From assembly GCA_022072505.1 (NCBI GenBank), contig JAJVHU010000043.1, positions 1-64,000 of the forward strand: a DNA stretch of 64,000 bases. The letters are read 5' to 3'. Below the pieces are notes generated by a model, which saw nothing but the letters and a program-made list of their open reading frames with translations, did not search any database and was not told where the DNA came from. Source of the DNA: Phycisphaerae bacterium (GTDB lineage: Bacteria > Planctomycetota > Phycisphaerae > UBA1845). Shown here one piece after another: positions 35,233 to 43,694 of this stretch. The first letter of the stretch is position 1, and every line of letters starts with the position of its first letter. The translations under genes and the position numbers were made by a program.

Positions 35233-35488
35233 CGGATGGCGAGTTTCGCGTCGGACGATGTTTCGATGTCGCGAGTGCGCGCGGAAAGAAGAACGCTTCC
35301 TGACCCTTGACATCGCTGCGCGACGTAAAGGGCGGGCGGACGCGGTGATTCTCGGCACGCTGCCTTTCTTGAAGCGGTATTGCGGGAAGGTGGTGGTGGA
35401 GTATGTGAAGGAATGACGGATGGCGAGTTTCGCGTCGGACGATGTTTCGATGTCGCGAGTGCATGCGGAAAGAAGAACGCTTCCTGAC
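35151..35488 (+). repeat. 154-bp segment duplicated with 184-bp spacing
   Basis: 35151-35304 and 35335-35488 are almost identical (two mismatches seen near 35278). Each copy holds the 3' end of the methyltransferase gene plus the start of an inverted-end element (GGAAAGAAGAACGCTTCCTGAC). After the first copy comes the nested CCCTTGAC...GTAAAGGG palindrome; after the second comes the ordinary GGGCGCGGCTCGG. Confidence 0.9.
35335..35416 (+). pseudogene. Duplicated 3' end of the methyltransferase gene
   Basis: Repeats 35151-35232 without a visible difference, including the stop codon. It has no start and no upstream part of the gene, so it is a by-product of the segment duplication. Confidence 0.85.
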
Positions 35489-35505
35489 GGGCGCGGCTCG
35501 GTATT
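35466..35505 (+). repeat. Partial inverted-end element, copy G
   Basis: Core GGAAAGAAGAACGCTTCCTGAC followed by GGGCGCGGCTCGG; both ends are missing. A sister partial copy with a nested palindrome lies at about 35282-35338. Confidence 0.6.
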
Positions 35506-35564
35506 GGAGCTACGTCCTGATCCTTTGTCATCAGAAGCAGGTCCGTCACTCGTTGTCGCCCGGT

Positions 35565-36473
35565 ATGATTGACTTCACGTACATTCTCGCCGCCTCGCAC
35601 TCCGGGTCCACGCTGCTGACGATGGTGCTGGGGTCGCATCCTCGTGTTGCGTCGGTCGGGGAGACGTCGGCGGTGCTGTGGCGGGGGAAAAGCGACAGCG
35701 CGACGTGCAGTTGCGGCGCGGCGCTGGCGGCGTGCGGATTCTGGGCGAAGGTGCGCGAGGGGATGGCGCGGCGCGGCGCGGACCGGGAGTCGCCGACGTT
35801 TCAGACGGATTTCCGCCTTCGCGGTCGGCGGTGGACGGACCGGGTGCTGCGCGCGGAGCATCAGGGGCGGCTGCTGGAGGCGGTGCGTGACGCGGCGTTG
35901 GCGGCGAGTCCGGCGTGGCGTCGGGAGTCGGGGGCGATCTTCGCCGCGAACCGCGCGCTGATCGAGGCGGTGTGCGAACTGAAGGGGACGTCGGTTTTTC
36001 TGGACTCGTCGAAAGAGCCTCACCGTCTGAAGTTTCTGATGCGGATTCCCGGGCTGCGCGTTCGCGTCATACAACTGGTGCGCGACGGGCGGGGCGTGGC
36101 GGCGAGCTACCTGCGGCGCAATGAGTTTCCGATCGAGCGGGCGTGCGACGAGTGGCGGCGGAGCCTGGTGTCGGAGGAGCACCTGCTGCGGCGCCTTCCG
36201 CCGGAGCGGGCGTTGCGGGTGCGGTATGAGGATTTCTGCCGGGACGCGGCGGGGTGGTCGAGGCGCGTCTTCGAATTCATGAACGTGGATCCGGGGCACG
36301 ACGTGTCGCGGTTTCACCTGGCGGAGCATCACATTCTCGGGAACCGGATGCGCTTGAGCGCGACGGGAGATATCCGGTTGGATGAGAAGTGGCGGCGCGA
36401 GATGACGCCGGCGATGCTGGAGGTGTTCGAGCGGACATGCGGGGCGATCAACCGGCGGTACGGGTATGCATGA
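35565..36473 (+). CDS. Sulfotransferase family protein
   Basis: A 302-residue PAPS-dependent sulfotransferase. The 5'-phosphosulfate loop is ASHSGSTLLTMVLGSHP (residues about 10-26), and the 3'-phosphate-binding segment is VIQLVRDGRGVAASYLRRN at about 168-186. The ATG at 35565 gives the standard short N-terminus before the loop. It would transfer sulfate from PAPS to a sugar hydroxyl of the polysaccharide or its lipid-linked unit. Genes for PAPS synthesis are not in the window. Followed at once by a heptamer array and the flippase gene. Confidence 0.82.
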   Translation: MIDFTYILAASHSGSTLLTMVLGSHPRVASVGETSAVLWRGKSDSATCSCGAALAACGFWAKVREGMARRGADRESPTFQTDFRLRGRRWTDRVLRAEHQGRLLEAVRDAALAASPAWRRESGAIFAANRALIEAVCELKGTSVFLDSSKEPHRLKFLMRIPGLRVRVIQLVRDGRGVAASYLRRNEFPIERACDEWRRSLVSEEHLLRRLPPERALRVRYEDFCRDAAGWSRRVFEFMNVDPGHDVSRFHLAEHHILGNRMRLSATGDIRLDEKWRREMTPAMLEVFERTCGAINRRYGYA

Positions 36474-36480
36474 GGAAGGG

Positions 36481-36529
36481 AACAGGCAACAGGCAGCAGG
36501 CAACAGGCAGTAGGCAACAGGCAACAGGC
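36481..36529. repeat. Heptamer array AACAGGC x7
   Basis: Seven 7-bp units, mostly AACAGGC with two variants (AGCAGGC, AGTAGGC), between the sulfotransferase stop and the flippase start. The first units begin eight bases after the stop codon. Confidence 0.85.
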
Positions 36530-36549
36530 GGGGGGAGTGGGGAGAGGGC

Positions 36550-38100
36550 GTGAAACAACAGGGGAAGAACTCGCTGGCGCTCGGGGTGGTGAGCAACTGG
36601 GCGTCGCACGTGGTGTTCGTCGTTTCCGGGTTCATCCTGCCGCGGATGATCGACCGTGAGGCGGGTCAGGACGCGCTGGGGGTCTGGGACTTCGCATGGT
36701 CGCTGACGGCGTACACGGGGCTTTTTTCGCTGGGGATCGCGTCAGCGGTGGGCCGGTACGTGGCGCGGTACGTCAAGCTGGAGGACGACGCGTCGCTGAA
36801 CCGGATGTACAGCGCGTCGGTGATCCTGCTGAATGCGGGGTTTTTGATCGGACTCGGGTTCGTGGGCGTCGTGTACGCCCTGACGCCGCGGCTGGTGGGG
36901 ACGAAGGAGCCGGCGCTGGTGTCGCTGGCGTTGCAGTTGACGGCGATCCTGGGGGTTGCGGCGGCGGTGCAGCTTCCGCTCAGCGCCTACAGCGGCGCGT
37001 TGAGCGGACTGCAGCGTTTCGAGCTGCGGACGATCATCCGGATCGGTGTAAGCGCGGCGTCACTGGGGGTGATGATCGTTCTGCTGGTCGTCGGCGCGGG
37101 GCTGGCGTGGGTGGGGGCGACGTTTCTTTTCTCGGAGATTTTGATCGGGGTTCTGAACTGGGGGGCGGTGCGAAGGGAGTGCCCGCGGCTTCGGTTCGCG
37201 CCGGGGTCGGTGGACGGGTCGGCGATCAAGGATGCGCTGGGGCTGGGGTCCAAGACGGCGCTGCAGGGTCTGTCGCGGATGGGGTTGTATCAGACGAGCG
37301 GGCTGATCGTTTCGGGTTTTCTGGGGCCGGCGGCGCTGGCGGTGTATTCGAGGCAGCGGGCGCTGACGGCGTTCATGTCGAAATTGATGGCGACTTACGG
37401 GAACGTGTTCGCGCCGGAGGCGAGCGCGCTGGAGGCGAAGGGCGACGTCGAGGGTCTGCGGGCGCTGGTGATCAAGTCGAGCCGGTTCGGATTTGCGATT
37501 TCGCTGCCGCTCGTTGCGGGGTTCTGCATCTGCGGGAGCGCGGTGCTTCAGGTCTGGATGGGTCCGGGGTACGAAGCGCCGCTGGTGCTGACGCTGATGA
37601 TGCTGGGGCATCTGATGTCGTACGCGCAGCGCGGGACGTACAACATTCTGGTGGGGTTGAACCGGCACGGTCGATCTGCGTTGTGGGAGCTCGGGGCGAC
37701 CGTGGGAAGCGTGGTGCTGGGGTTGTTGTTTGTCGGCGTGCTGGGGTGGGGGACGTGGGGAGCGGCGTTGGCGGTGGGGTTGGCGGTGACGTGCGGAGGC
37801 GGGTTGGCGCCGTCGGTGATTTCCTGTCGGCATCTGGGGGTGAGCTACGGGTCGTATTTTCGGCAGGTGCTGCCGGTTCCGCTGCTGGCGTCGCTGCCGT
37901 GGGTGGCGGCGCTGGCGGGGGCGCGGTGGGTTTTCCCTGAGGATGCGTATGCGCAGCTTGGCGCCGGGATCGGGGTGGGTGTGTTGATCACGGTTCCGGG
38001 TTACTGGAGGCACATCTTAACGGACTCGCTGCGGAACCGGGTGCGCGGGCGATTTCGGCGCTGGATCGGCCGCGCAGGTGTGCCGAAAGCCTCGACGTAG
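36550..38100 (+). CDS. Polysaccharide flippase (Wzx/MATE-like)
   Basis: A 516-residue inner-membrane protein with about 12-14 helices, of the polysaccharide-biosynthesis/oligosaccharide flippase family. The first segment SNWASHVVFVVSGFILPRMIDREAGQDALGVWDFAWSLTAYTGLFSLGIASAVGRYVARYV and the later LGLGSKTALQGLSRMGLYQTSGLIVSGFLGPAALAVYSRQRAL are typical. It moves the lipid-linked repeat unit to the periplasmic face for the polymerase at 47384. Start GTG at 36550 with GGGGAGAGGGC upstream. Confidence 0.85.
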   Translation: MKQQGKNSLALGVVSNWASHVVFVVSGFILPRMIDREAGQDALGVWDFAWSLTAYTGLFSLGIASAVGRYVARYVKLEDDASLNRMYSASVILLNAGFLIGLGFVGVVYALTPRLVGTKEPALVSLALQLTAILGVAAAVQLPLSAYSGALSGLQRFELRTIIRIGVSAASLGVMIVLLVVGAGLAWVGATFLFSEILIGVLNWGAVRRECPRLRFAPGSVDGSAIKDALGLGSKTALQGLSRMGLYQTSGLIVSGFLGPAALAVYSRQRALTAFMSKLMATYGNVFAPEASALEAKGDVEGLRALVIKSSRFGFAISLPLVAGFCICGSAVLQVWMGPGYEAPLVLTLMMLGHLMSYAQRGTYNILVGLNRHGRSALWELGATVGSVVLGLLFVGVLGWGTWGAALAVGLAVTCGGGLAPSVISCRHLGVSYGSYFRQVLPVPLLASLPWVAALAGARWVFPEDAYAQLGAGIGVGVLITVPGYWRHILTDSLRNRVRGRFRRWIGRAGVPKAST

Positions 38101-38114
38101 GCGGTGCGAACGCC

Positions 38115-38200
38115 GGGTGTCGGACGTGGGAAGCCCGCTTCCTAACCCCTGACCTTGTTTCGCAACGTCAAGGGCGGGCGGGCGCGGCTCGGTGAAGACG
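38115..38200 (+). repeat. Inverted-end element with nested palindrome, copy H
   Basis: CGCTTCCTAA is followed by CCCCTGACCTTGTTTCGC and AACGTCAAGGG, then GGGCGCGGCTCGG. Both outer ends are degraded. Confidence 0.55.
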
Positions 38201-38229
38201 GGGCGTTTTCTTGCGGGCGCGGAACGGGC

Positions 38230-39654
38230 GTGGGGACGACGTTGAAAGGATCGAAACCGAACATTTTGATGGTGATGCTGGACTCGGTCCGGCCGGAGTG
38301 GTTGTCGTGTTACGGATCGGGCGCGACGACGTCGCCGCGGATCGACGCGATCGGGGAGGAGGGGATCGTGTTCGAGACGGCGATCGGGCCGTCGGCGTGG
38401 ACGTTTCCGGTGATGGCGTCGGTGTTCACGGGGATGCTGCCGACGAAGCACGGGGGTCACGACGAGCATCAGCTTCTGGACAGCGCCTACCCGACGCTGG
38501 CGGAAGTGCTTCAGCGACACGGGTATGACACCGCGGGGTTCGCGGACGTGCCTTATGTGGGGCCGTCGACGCGGCTGGATCGGGGGTTCGGGTTTCTGTC
38601 GAACATGCGGGTTCCGCAGGTGTCGCTCCTGTCGAAGGCGTTCAAGGCCGCGGGGCGGATTCACCGGAAGGTGAGCGGTCGTTACACGAAGACGTGCGAG
38701 ACGCGCGTTCTGATGGGGGAGGCGCTGCGCTGGTACGAGCGTCGGCGCGACCGGAGCAAGCCTTTTTTTCTTTACCTTCATACCGACGAGACGCATGCCC
38801 CGTTTCTGCCGCCGCCGGGTTACCGGCGGAAGTTCGCGGGGCTGTCGCGGGCGCGGATGTACGAGATCAACCAGGACAAGCAGTTGTACGTCAGCGGGCA
38901 GGTGAGGATGACGGAGCGGGACTTCGCCGATCTTCATGCCCTGGCGCGGGCGGAGGCGGCGTTCTTCGATGCGTGGCTCGGCGTGCTGCTGGACCGGCTG
39001 GCGCGGGACGGCGTGCTGTCGGACACGGCGGTGGTGATCGCGGCGGATCACGGGGACAATCTCGGGGAGCACGGTCTGTTGCGGCACGGGTTGTGTCTTT
39101 ATGACACGCTGGTTCATGTTCCGCTGCTCGTCAAGGCGCCGGGGGCGGCGACGGGTCGGCGGGTGCGCGAGGTGGTGCAGCTCATCGACGTGTTTCCGAC
39201 GCTGATGGCGGCGGCGGGGATCGACGAGCGGACCACGACGGCGGAGCATCAGGGCAGCGACCTGCTCGCGCAGGTGCGGGCGGGGCGTTTTGCGCGGTTC
39301 GCGGTGTCGGAGCTTTACCGTCCGGGGCAGGGGCTGTGGCGGAAGAAGGCGCCGGCGTTCATGCCGGAGTTTCTTGAGCGTTACGACCGTCGGCTGCGGG
39401 CGCTGCGGACGAACACGCACAAGTACATCTGGGCGTCCAACGGGCGGTGCGAGTTGTATGATCTGGCGCAGGATCCGGGAGAGACGCGGAATCTGATCGA
39501 CGTGGAGGGCGGGCGGGCCGCGGACATGCAGCGTGATCTGGATGCGTGGTTGGCATCGTTCGAGGCGAAGGAGGCCGGCGCGACGGTGGCGGTGGAGGAC
39601 ACGGCGGACGATCGCGTCTTCGAGCGGTTGAAGGAGCTGGGGTACGTTGAGTGA
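38230..39654 (+). CDS. Sulfatase-like (alkaline phosphatase superfamily) enzyme, Cys replaced by Thr
   Basis: A 474-residue protein with the fold of sulfatases: metal-binding KPNILMVMLDSVRP at the start, SGATTSPRIDAI, a second metal site VVIAADHGDNLGEHG, and FLYLHTDETHAPFLPP. The catalytic segment reads WTFPVMASVFTGMLP: the Cys that becomes formylglycine in true sulfatases is Thr, and the Arg is Met. Thr is the nucleophile in related phosphotransferases and phosphodiesterases. It may therefore add or remove a phosphate-linked group rather than sulfate. No signal peptide or membrane helix is clear. Start codon uncertain (GTG at 38230 or TTG at 38242). Confidence 0.75.
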   Translation: MGTTLKGSKPNILMVMLDSVRPEWLSCYGSGATTSPRIDAIGEEGIVFETAIGPSAWTFPVMASVFTGMLPTKHGGHDEHQLLDSAYPTLAEVLQRHGYDTAGFADVPYVGPSTRLDRGFGFLSNMRVPQVSLLSKAFKAAGRIHRKVSGRYTKTCETRVLMGEALRWYERRRDRSKPFFLYLHTDETHAPFLPPPGYRRKFAGLSRARMYEINQDKQLYVSGQVRMTERDFADLHALARAEAAFFDAWLGVLLDRLARDGVLSDTAVVIAADHGDNLGEHGLLRHGLCLYDTLVHVPLLVKAPGAATGRRVREVVQLIDVFPTLMAAAGIDERTTTAEHQGSDLLAQVRAGRFARFAVSELYRPGQGLWRKKAPAFMPEFLERYDRRLRALRTNTHKYIWASNGRCELYDLAQDPGETRNLIDVEGGRAADMQRDLDAWLASFEAKEAGATVAVEDTADDRVFERLKELGYVE

Positions 39655-39658
39655 GACC

Positions 39659-39700
39659 GAATGAAGAATGAAGAATGATGAATGAAGAATGAAGAATGAA
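39659..39700. repeat. Heptamer array GAATGAA x6
   Basis: Six perfect or near-perfect 7-bp units starting four bases after the stop codon of the sulfatase-like gene. Confidence 0.85.
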
Positions 39701-39840
39701 GAAGAAGAGACGGGAGGTCGTGGGTCGAAACCGGGAAGCGGCGGCGGAGCATTGTTCGTGTGATGATGGCGTCGTCGCGTGCGCGAGAGCGCTTCAGGAA
39801 CACGATGATGCTGGTGTGCGGCGCGTCGGCGACGAGGCCT

Positions 39841-39920
39841 GACCGACGGTTTCAGCACTTCCCGGCGGGGTGGAAAAAGAACGCTTCCTTACGGGCGCGG
39901 CTCGGTCAGTCATGCATGTC
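39841..39920 (+). repeat. Inverted-end repeat element, copy I
   Basis: GACCGACGGTTTCAGCAC...GGAAAAAGAACGCTTCCTTACGGG...CTCGGTCAG; the core is intact and the ends are diverged. Together with the heptamer array it fills the gap 39655-39991, which holds no gene. Confidence 0.65.
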
Positions 39921-39991
39921 TTCAACGTCAGCAAGTCGTGCGTGGTGTCCTCTCTGATGCCCAACCTTGCCGCCCGCGGGGGGCGCCTCAC

Positions 39992-41146
39992 GTGATCGCG
40001 CCGTTGAGGATCTGTTTTGTGGCGTTGAACGGGTACGCGGCGATCGGGGGTCGCGCGGGCACGTCGCACATCGGCGGCGCGGAGCGTCAGACGGCGCTGC
40101 TGGCGCGGGAGCTGGCGCGGCGGGGTCACGCGGTGTCGCTGGTGACGCTCGATCACGGTCAGGCGGACGGGGAGACGGTCCAGGGCGTGCGTGTTTTCAA
40201 GGCGTACGCGCGGGACGCGGGGTTGCCCGGGCTTCGGTTTTTCTCACCGCGCCTGACGGGGATCTGGTCGGCGCTGCGGCGGGCGAGCGCGGACGTGTAT
40301 TACCAGCGGATGGCGGAGCAAACGACGGGAATCGTTGCGATGTTCTGCCGGCGACACGGGAAGCGCTTCTTTTTCGCATCGGCGAGCGATTATGACTGCC
40401 TGGCGGACCTGCCGAGGCTTCCGAAACTGCGGGAGTCGCGGCTGTATCAGTACGGGTTGCGGCGGGCGGATCGGGTTCTGGTTCAGACGCGGCGTCAGCA
40501 GGAATTGATGCGGGCGGGGTTCGGCGTCGAGGCGGAGGTGCTGTCGAACGCGGCGGAGGATCTTGCGGAGGGGAGCGTCTCGGCGGCGCCGGGCGCGGAC
40601 GGCTCAGGTGAGGTCTGGGGGCTGCGCGTGCTCTGGGTGGGGCGGTATACGCCGGAGAAGCGCCTGGCGTGGGTGTTCGAGATCGCCGGGGCGTGCTCGA
40701 ATCTGACGTTCGAGATCGTCGGGGACGCGGCAGGCGGATCGCGTTATGCGGAGGATTTGAAGTCGAGGGCGAAGCGCTGCGTGAACGTGCGGCTGCTGGG
40801 CCGCGTGGCGCATGAGCAGATCGCCGCGTTGTACCGACGGTCGGATGTGTTGCTGTGTACGAGCGAGCGTGAGGGGTTTCCGAACACGTTTCTGGAGGCG
40901 TGGAGTCTGGGCGTGCCGGTGGTGACGACGTTCGACCCTGACGGGGTGGTGGCGGAGTTCGGGCTGGGGAGGGTGGCGGCGGACGTTCCGGGAGTGATCG
41001 AGGCGCTTCAGGTGACGGCGGCGGACCGCGCGGCGCGGGAGCGGATGAGGGCGAGTTGCCGGGCGTACTTCGAGCGCGAGCATCGCGTTGAGCGGGTCGT
41101 CGATCGGTTCGAGGCGCTTCTTGCAAGCACGGGGAGCGGGGCGTGA
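39992..41146 (+). CDS. Glycosyltransferase family 4
   Basis: A 384-residue GT-B fold transferase. LRICFVALNGYAAIGG...GGAERQTALLARELARRGHAVSLVTL is the acceptor domain, and LRVLWVGRYTPEKRLAWVFEIA, VNVRLLGRVAHEQIAALYRRSDVLLCTSEREGFPNTFLEAWSLGVPVV is the donor domain with the conserved EGFPNTFLEAWS acidic pair. Builds the repeat unit in the cytoplasm. GTG at 39992 follows a GGGGGG run; the frame is open to 39938. It overlaps the next gene by 4 bases. Confidence 0.85.
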   Translation: MIAPLRICFVALNGYAAIGGRAGTSHIGGAERQTALLARELARRGHAVSLVTLDHGQADGETVQGVRVFKAYARDAGLPGLRFFSPRLTGIWSALRRASADVYYQRMAEQTTGIVAMFCRRHGKRFFFASASDYDCLADLPRLPKLRESRLYQYGLRRADRVLVQTRRQQELMRAGFGVEAEVLSNAAEDLAEGSVSAAPGADGSGEVWGLRVLWVGRYTPEKRLAWVFEIAGACSNLTFEIVGDAAGGSRYAEDLKSRAKRCVNVRLLGRVAHEQIAALYRRSDVLLCTSEREGFPNTFLEAWSLGVPVVTTFDPDGVVAEFGLGRVAADVPGVIEALQVTAADRAARERMRASCRAYFEREHRVERVVDRFEALLASTGSGA

Positions 41147-42399
41147 GGTCGCAGATCGTTGCTTCGGGTTCCTCTGTGTCGGGCAAAGCGGCGGGGGTTG
41201 CGCCGATCCGGGTTGCGCTGGTGATCAGCAACCTCGAATACGGGGGCGCGCAGCGGCAGGTGATCGAGCTGGCGAATCATCTGGACCGCGGCGCCTTTGA
41301 AGTTCACGTGTGCTCGCTGTCGCGTTATGTGCCGCTGGCGGCGGATCTGGAGGATGCGGCGGAGCGACTTTTTGTGCTGACGAAGCGGTTCAAGTTCGAT
41401 GTCTCGGTGATCTGGCGGCTGGCGGGGTGGTTGCGTCGTATCCGGGCGGACGTGGTTCACAGTTATCTTTTTGATGCGAACATCGCGGCGCGGCTGGCGG
41501 GGAGGCTGGCGGGGGTGAGAGCGGTGATCGGGTCTGAGCGTAACACGGATTATCATCTGAAGCGGCGACAGATCTGGGCGTACCGGGCGACGCGAGGGTG
41601 TTCAGACCTGATCCTTGCGAATTCGCGGGCGGGGGCGCAGTTCAACCGGCGGATGCTGGGGCATCCCGAGGAGCACTATCGCGTGGTTCACAACGGCGTG
41701 GACACGGTTCGTTTTCGGCCGCAGGCGGGCGCGGGGATTCGGGCGCGGCTGGGACTCGCCGCGGAGGCGCCGGTGGTCGGCATGTTCGCGAGCTTCAAGG
41801 CGCAGAAGAATCATCCGCTGCTGCTGGAGGCGGCGCGGCGTGTGCTGGATCGGCGCGCGGATGTGAAGTTTCTGCTGGTAGGGGACGAACTTCACGGCGG
41901 GATGCACGGGTCGGATGCGTACAAGGCGCGGGTGTTCGGGATGATCGAGTCGCTGGGATTGTCAGGGGCGTGCGTTCTGGCGGGGAACCGGGACGACGTG
42001 GAGGACGTGTACTGCGCGTGCGACGTGACGGTGCTGCCGTCGCTTTTCGAGGGGACGCCGAACGTGCTGCTGGAGTCGATGTCGTGCGGGGTTCCGGTGG
42101 TGGCGACGGACGTGGCGGACAACGCGGCGATCGCGCCGGACGGACGGGTCGGATTCATTGTTCCGCTGGGAGACGCGGGGGCGCTGGCGGACCGGCTGCT
42201 GAGGCTGATCGAGGACGGGGAATTGCGTCGGCGGTTCGGGGCAGCGGCGCGGGCGTGGGTCGAGTCGGAGTTTTCGACGGCGCGGCTGGCGGAGAAGACG
42301 GGGGACGTTTACCGGGAGGCGCTGGCGCTGCGAGCACGTCGCGGGGTCGAGAGGGCGCAGGCGGCCGGGTCGGGGTCGAGCGATGTGGTGCGAAGATGA
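41143..42399 (+). CDS. Glycosyltransferase family 4
   Basis: A 418-residue GT4 transferase: IRVALVISNLEYGGAQRQVIELANHLDRGAFEVHVCSL, VVHSYLFDANIAARLAG, VVHNGVDTVRFRP, and DVTVLPSLFEGTPNVLLESMSCGVPVVATDV with the donor-binding Glu residues. Overlaps the upstream and downstream genes by 4 bases each (GTGA, ATGA), so the three are one translational unit. Sugar specificity unknown. Confidence 0.88.
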   Translation: MRSQIVASGSSVSGKAAGVAPIRVALVISNLEYGGAQRQVIELANHLDRGAFEVHVCSLSRYVPLAADLEDAAERLFVLTKRFKFDVSVIWRLAGWLRRIRADVVHSYLFDANIAARLAGRLAGVRAVIGSERNTDYHLKRRQIWAYRATRGCSDLILANSRAGAQFNRRMLGHPEEHYRVVHNGVDTVRFRPQAGAGIRARLGLAAEAPVVGMFASFKAQKNHPLLLEAARRVLDRRADVKFLLVGDELHGGMHGSDAYKARVFGMIESLGLSGACVLAGNRDDVEDVYCACDVTVLPSLFEGTPNVLLESMSCGVPVVATDVADNAAIAPDGRVGFIVPLGDAGALADRLLRLIEDGELRRRFGAAARAWVESEFSTARLAEKTGDVYREALALRARRGVERAQAAGSGSSDVVRR

Positions 42400-43694
42400 T
42401 CGCGCGACGGACGGAACAACTCGAAGCGCGGGGGCGTGACGAGGCGGGCACAACGTCCGCGACAGGGGCGGCGTCCGCGGTGCGGCGGTTTCCGTATCCG
42501 TACCGGGCGATGCTGGCGATCTGCTCGGATTTGGACGAGACGCCGGATGCGCGAGCATATGAGCAGATCATGACGTACCTGAACACCGATCGCGACCTGG
42601 GGTGGGGGCGCGGCGTCGGGTTGGAGGTCGGGAACACGATCTACTTCGACATGCCGGCAGGACAGTTCGCGTACTGGAGCACGGACGATCGTGGCCGGGC
42701 GATGACGCGGGAGCTGATGCGCAGCGGGCACGTGGACTGTCTGCACTCGTTCGGCGACGGGGCGACGACGCGGGAACACGCGAAGCGGGCGCTGGATGAA
42801 CTGACGCGACACGATCTGCGGATCGAGGTCTGGGTGGATCATGCGCAGGCCGTGACGAACTTCGGCGCGGACATCATGCAGGGTCGCGGAGACGTGCCGG
42901 GCGCCGAGGCGTATCACGCAGACGTGACGTGCGACTACGGCGTGCAATATGTGTGGCGCGGGCGGGTGACGAGCGTGATCGGTCAGGACCGGCCTCACAG
43001 TCTGCGCGGGGTCTTCGACGCGCGCGATCCGGCGGCGTCGTTGCGGACGGTGGGGAAGGAGGCGGTGAAACACGTTCTCGGGCGTGCGGGGCAGGTGAAA
43101 TACGCGATGCACGGTCCGAATGCGCTGGTGCGTCCGGCGCGCCTGCGCGACGGGCGGGCGGTGTTTGAATTCATCCGATGCAACCCTTATCGCGGGGGGG
43201 TTGAGCGTGCGGCGACGGCCGCCGGCATCGCGGAGGTGTTGACGGACCGGTTTCTGTCGCGGCTGGTCGAGCGCGGGGGCGCGGCGATCGTGTACACGCA
43301 CCTGGGCAAGGCGCGACGAGCGGGGGAACCTTTTGAGGCGGCGACGCAGGCGGCGTTCGAGAGGCTGGCGCGTTATGAACGTGCTGGGAATATCCTTGTG
43401 ACGACAACGCGGCGGCTGCTGGGATATCGATCGGCGCGGGAGGCGGTGATCGCGGCACGAGAGGCGCCCGTCGGTGGAAGCTTGAAGATTACGGTTGCGC
43501 CGGGCGGGCCGCGGTTAGGGCGGCAGGACTGGCAGGGACTGACGGTGACGCTTCCCGCGGAGCGCGGAGGGCGCGGCGTGGTTGGGATCGAGGTCGAGGG
43601 CGTCGGGCGGTTTGCGGGGCGGGAGAATCCGCCGGATGAGCGTGGACAGATAAGCGTGATGATACCGTGGGAGCGGCTGCAATATCCGATGTGA
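42396..43694 (+). CDS. Polysaccharide deacetylase-like protein
   Basis: A 432-residue protein. The N-terminal segment YRAMLAICSDLDETPDARAYEQI resembles the first metal motif of NodB-type deacetylases, and GHVDCLHSFGDGATTREHAKRAL provides a possible His pair with one extra residue (H-x4-H). Later YTHLGK and a C-terminal beta-rich part are present. No signal peptide. If it is a deacetylase it would act on a cytoplasmic lipid-linked sugar; the match is partial and another hydrolase function is possible. Starts at an ATGA overlap with the previous gene. Confidence 0.5.
   Translation: MIARRTEQLEARGRDEAGTTSATGAASAVRRFPYPYRAMLAICSDLDETPDARAYEQIMTYLNTDRDLGWGRGVGLEVGNTIYFDMPAGQFAYWSTDDRGRAMTRELMRSGHVDCLHSFGDGATTREHAKRALDELTRHDLRIEVWVDHAQAVTNFGADIMQGRGDVPGAEAYHADVTCDYGVQYVWRGRVTSVIGQDRPHSLRGVFDARDPAASLRTVGKEAVKHVLGRAGQVKYAMHGPNALVRPARLRDGRAVFEFIRCNPYRGGVERAATAAGIAEVLTDRFLSRLVERGGAAIVYTHLGKARRAGEPFEAATQAAFERLARYERAGNILVTTTRRLLGYRSAREAVIAAREAPVGGSLKITVAPGGPRLGRQDWQGLTVTLPAERGGRGVVGIEVEGVGRFAGRENPPDERGQISVMIPWERLQYPM

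Noticed and set aside
34357..36635. Long minus-strand open frames (518 and 333 residues)
   Set aside because: They run across the methyltransferase and sulfotransferase genes, cross repeat copies, and have Arg/Pro-rich composition; no domain is visible.
38017..39858. 613-residue open frame on the minus strand over the sulfatase-like gene
   Set aside because: Arg/His/Pro-rich composition is typical of antisense frames in GC-rich DNA, while the plus strand holds a clear enzyme.
41598..42395. Long upstream extension of the deacetylase-like frame
   Set aside because: It overlaps the GT4 gene at 41143-42399 and translates into Gly/Arg-rich shadow sequence; the ATGA overlap at 42396 is the natural start.
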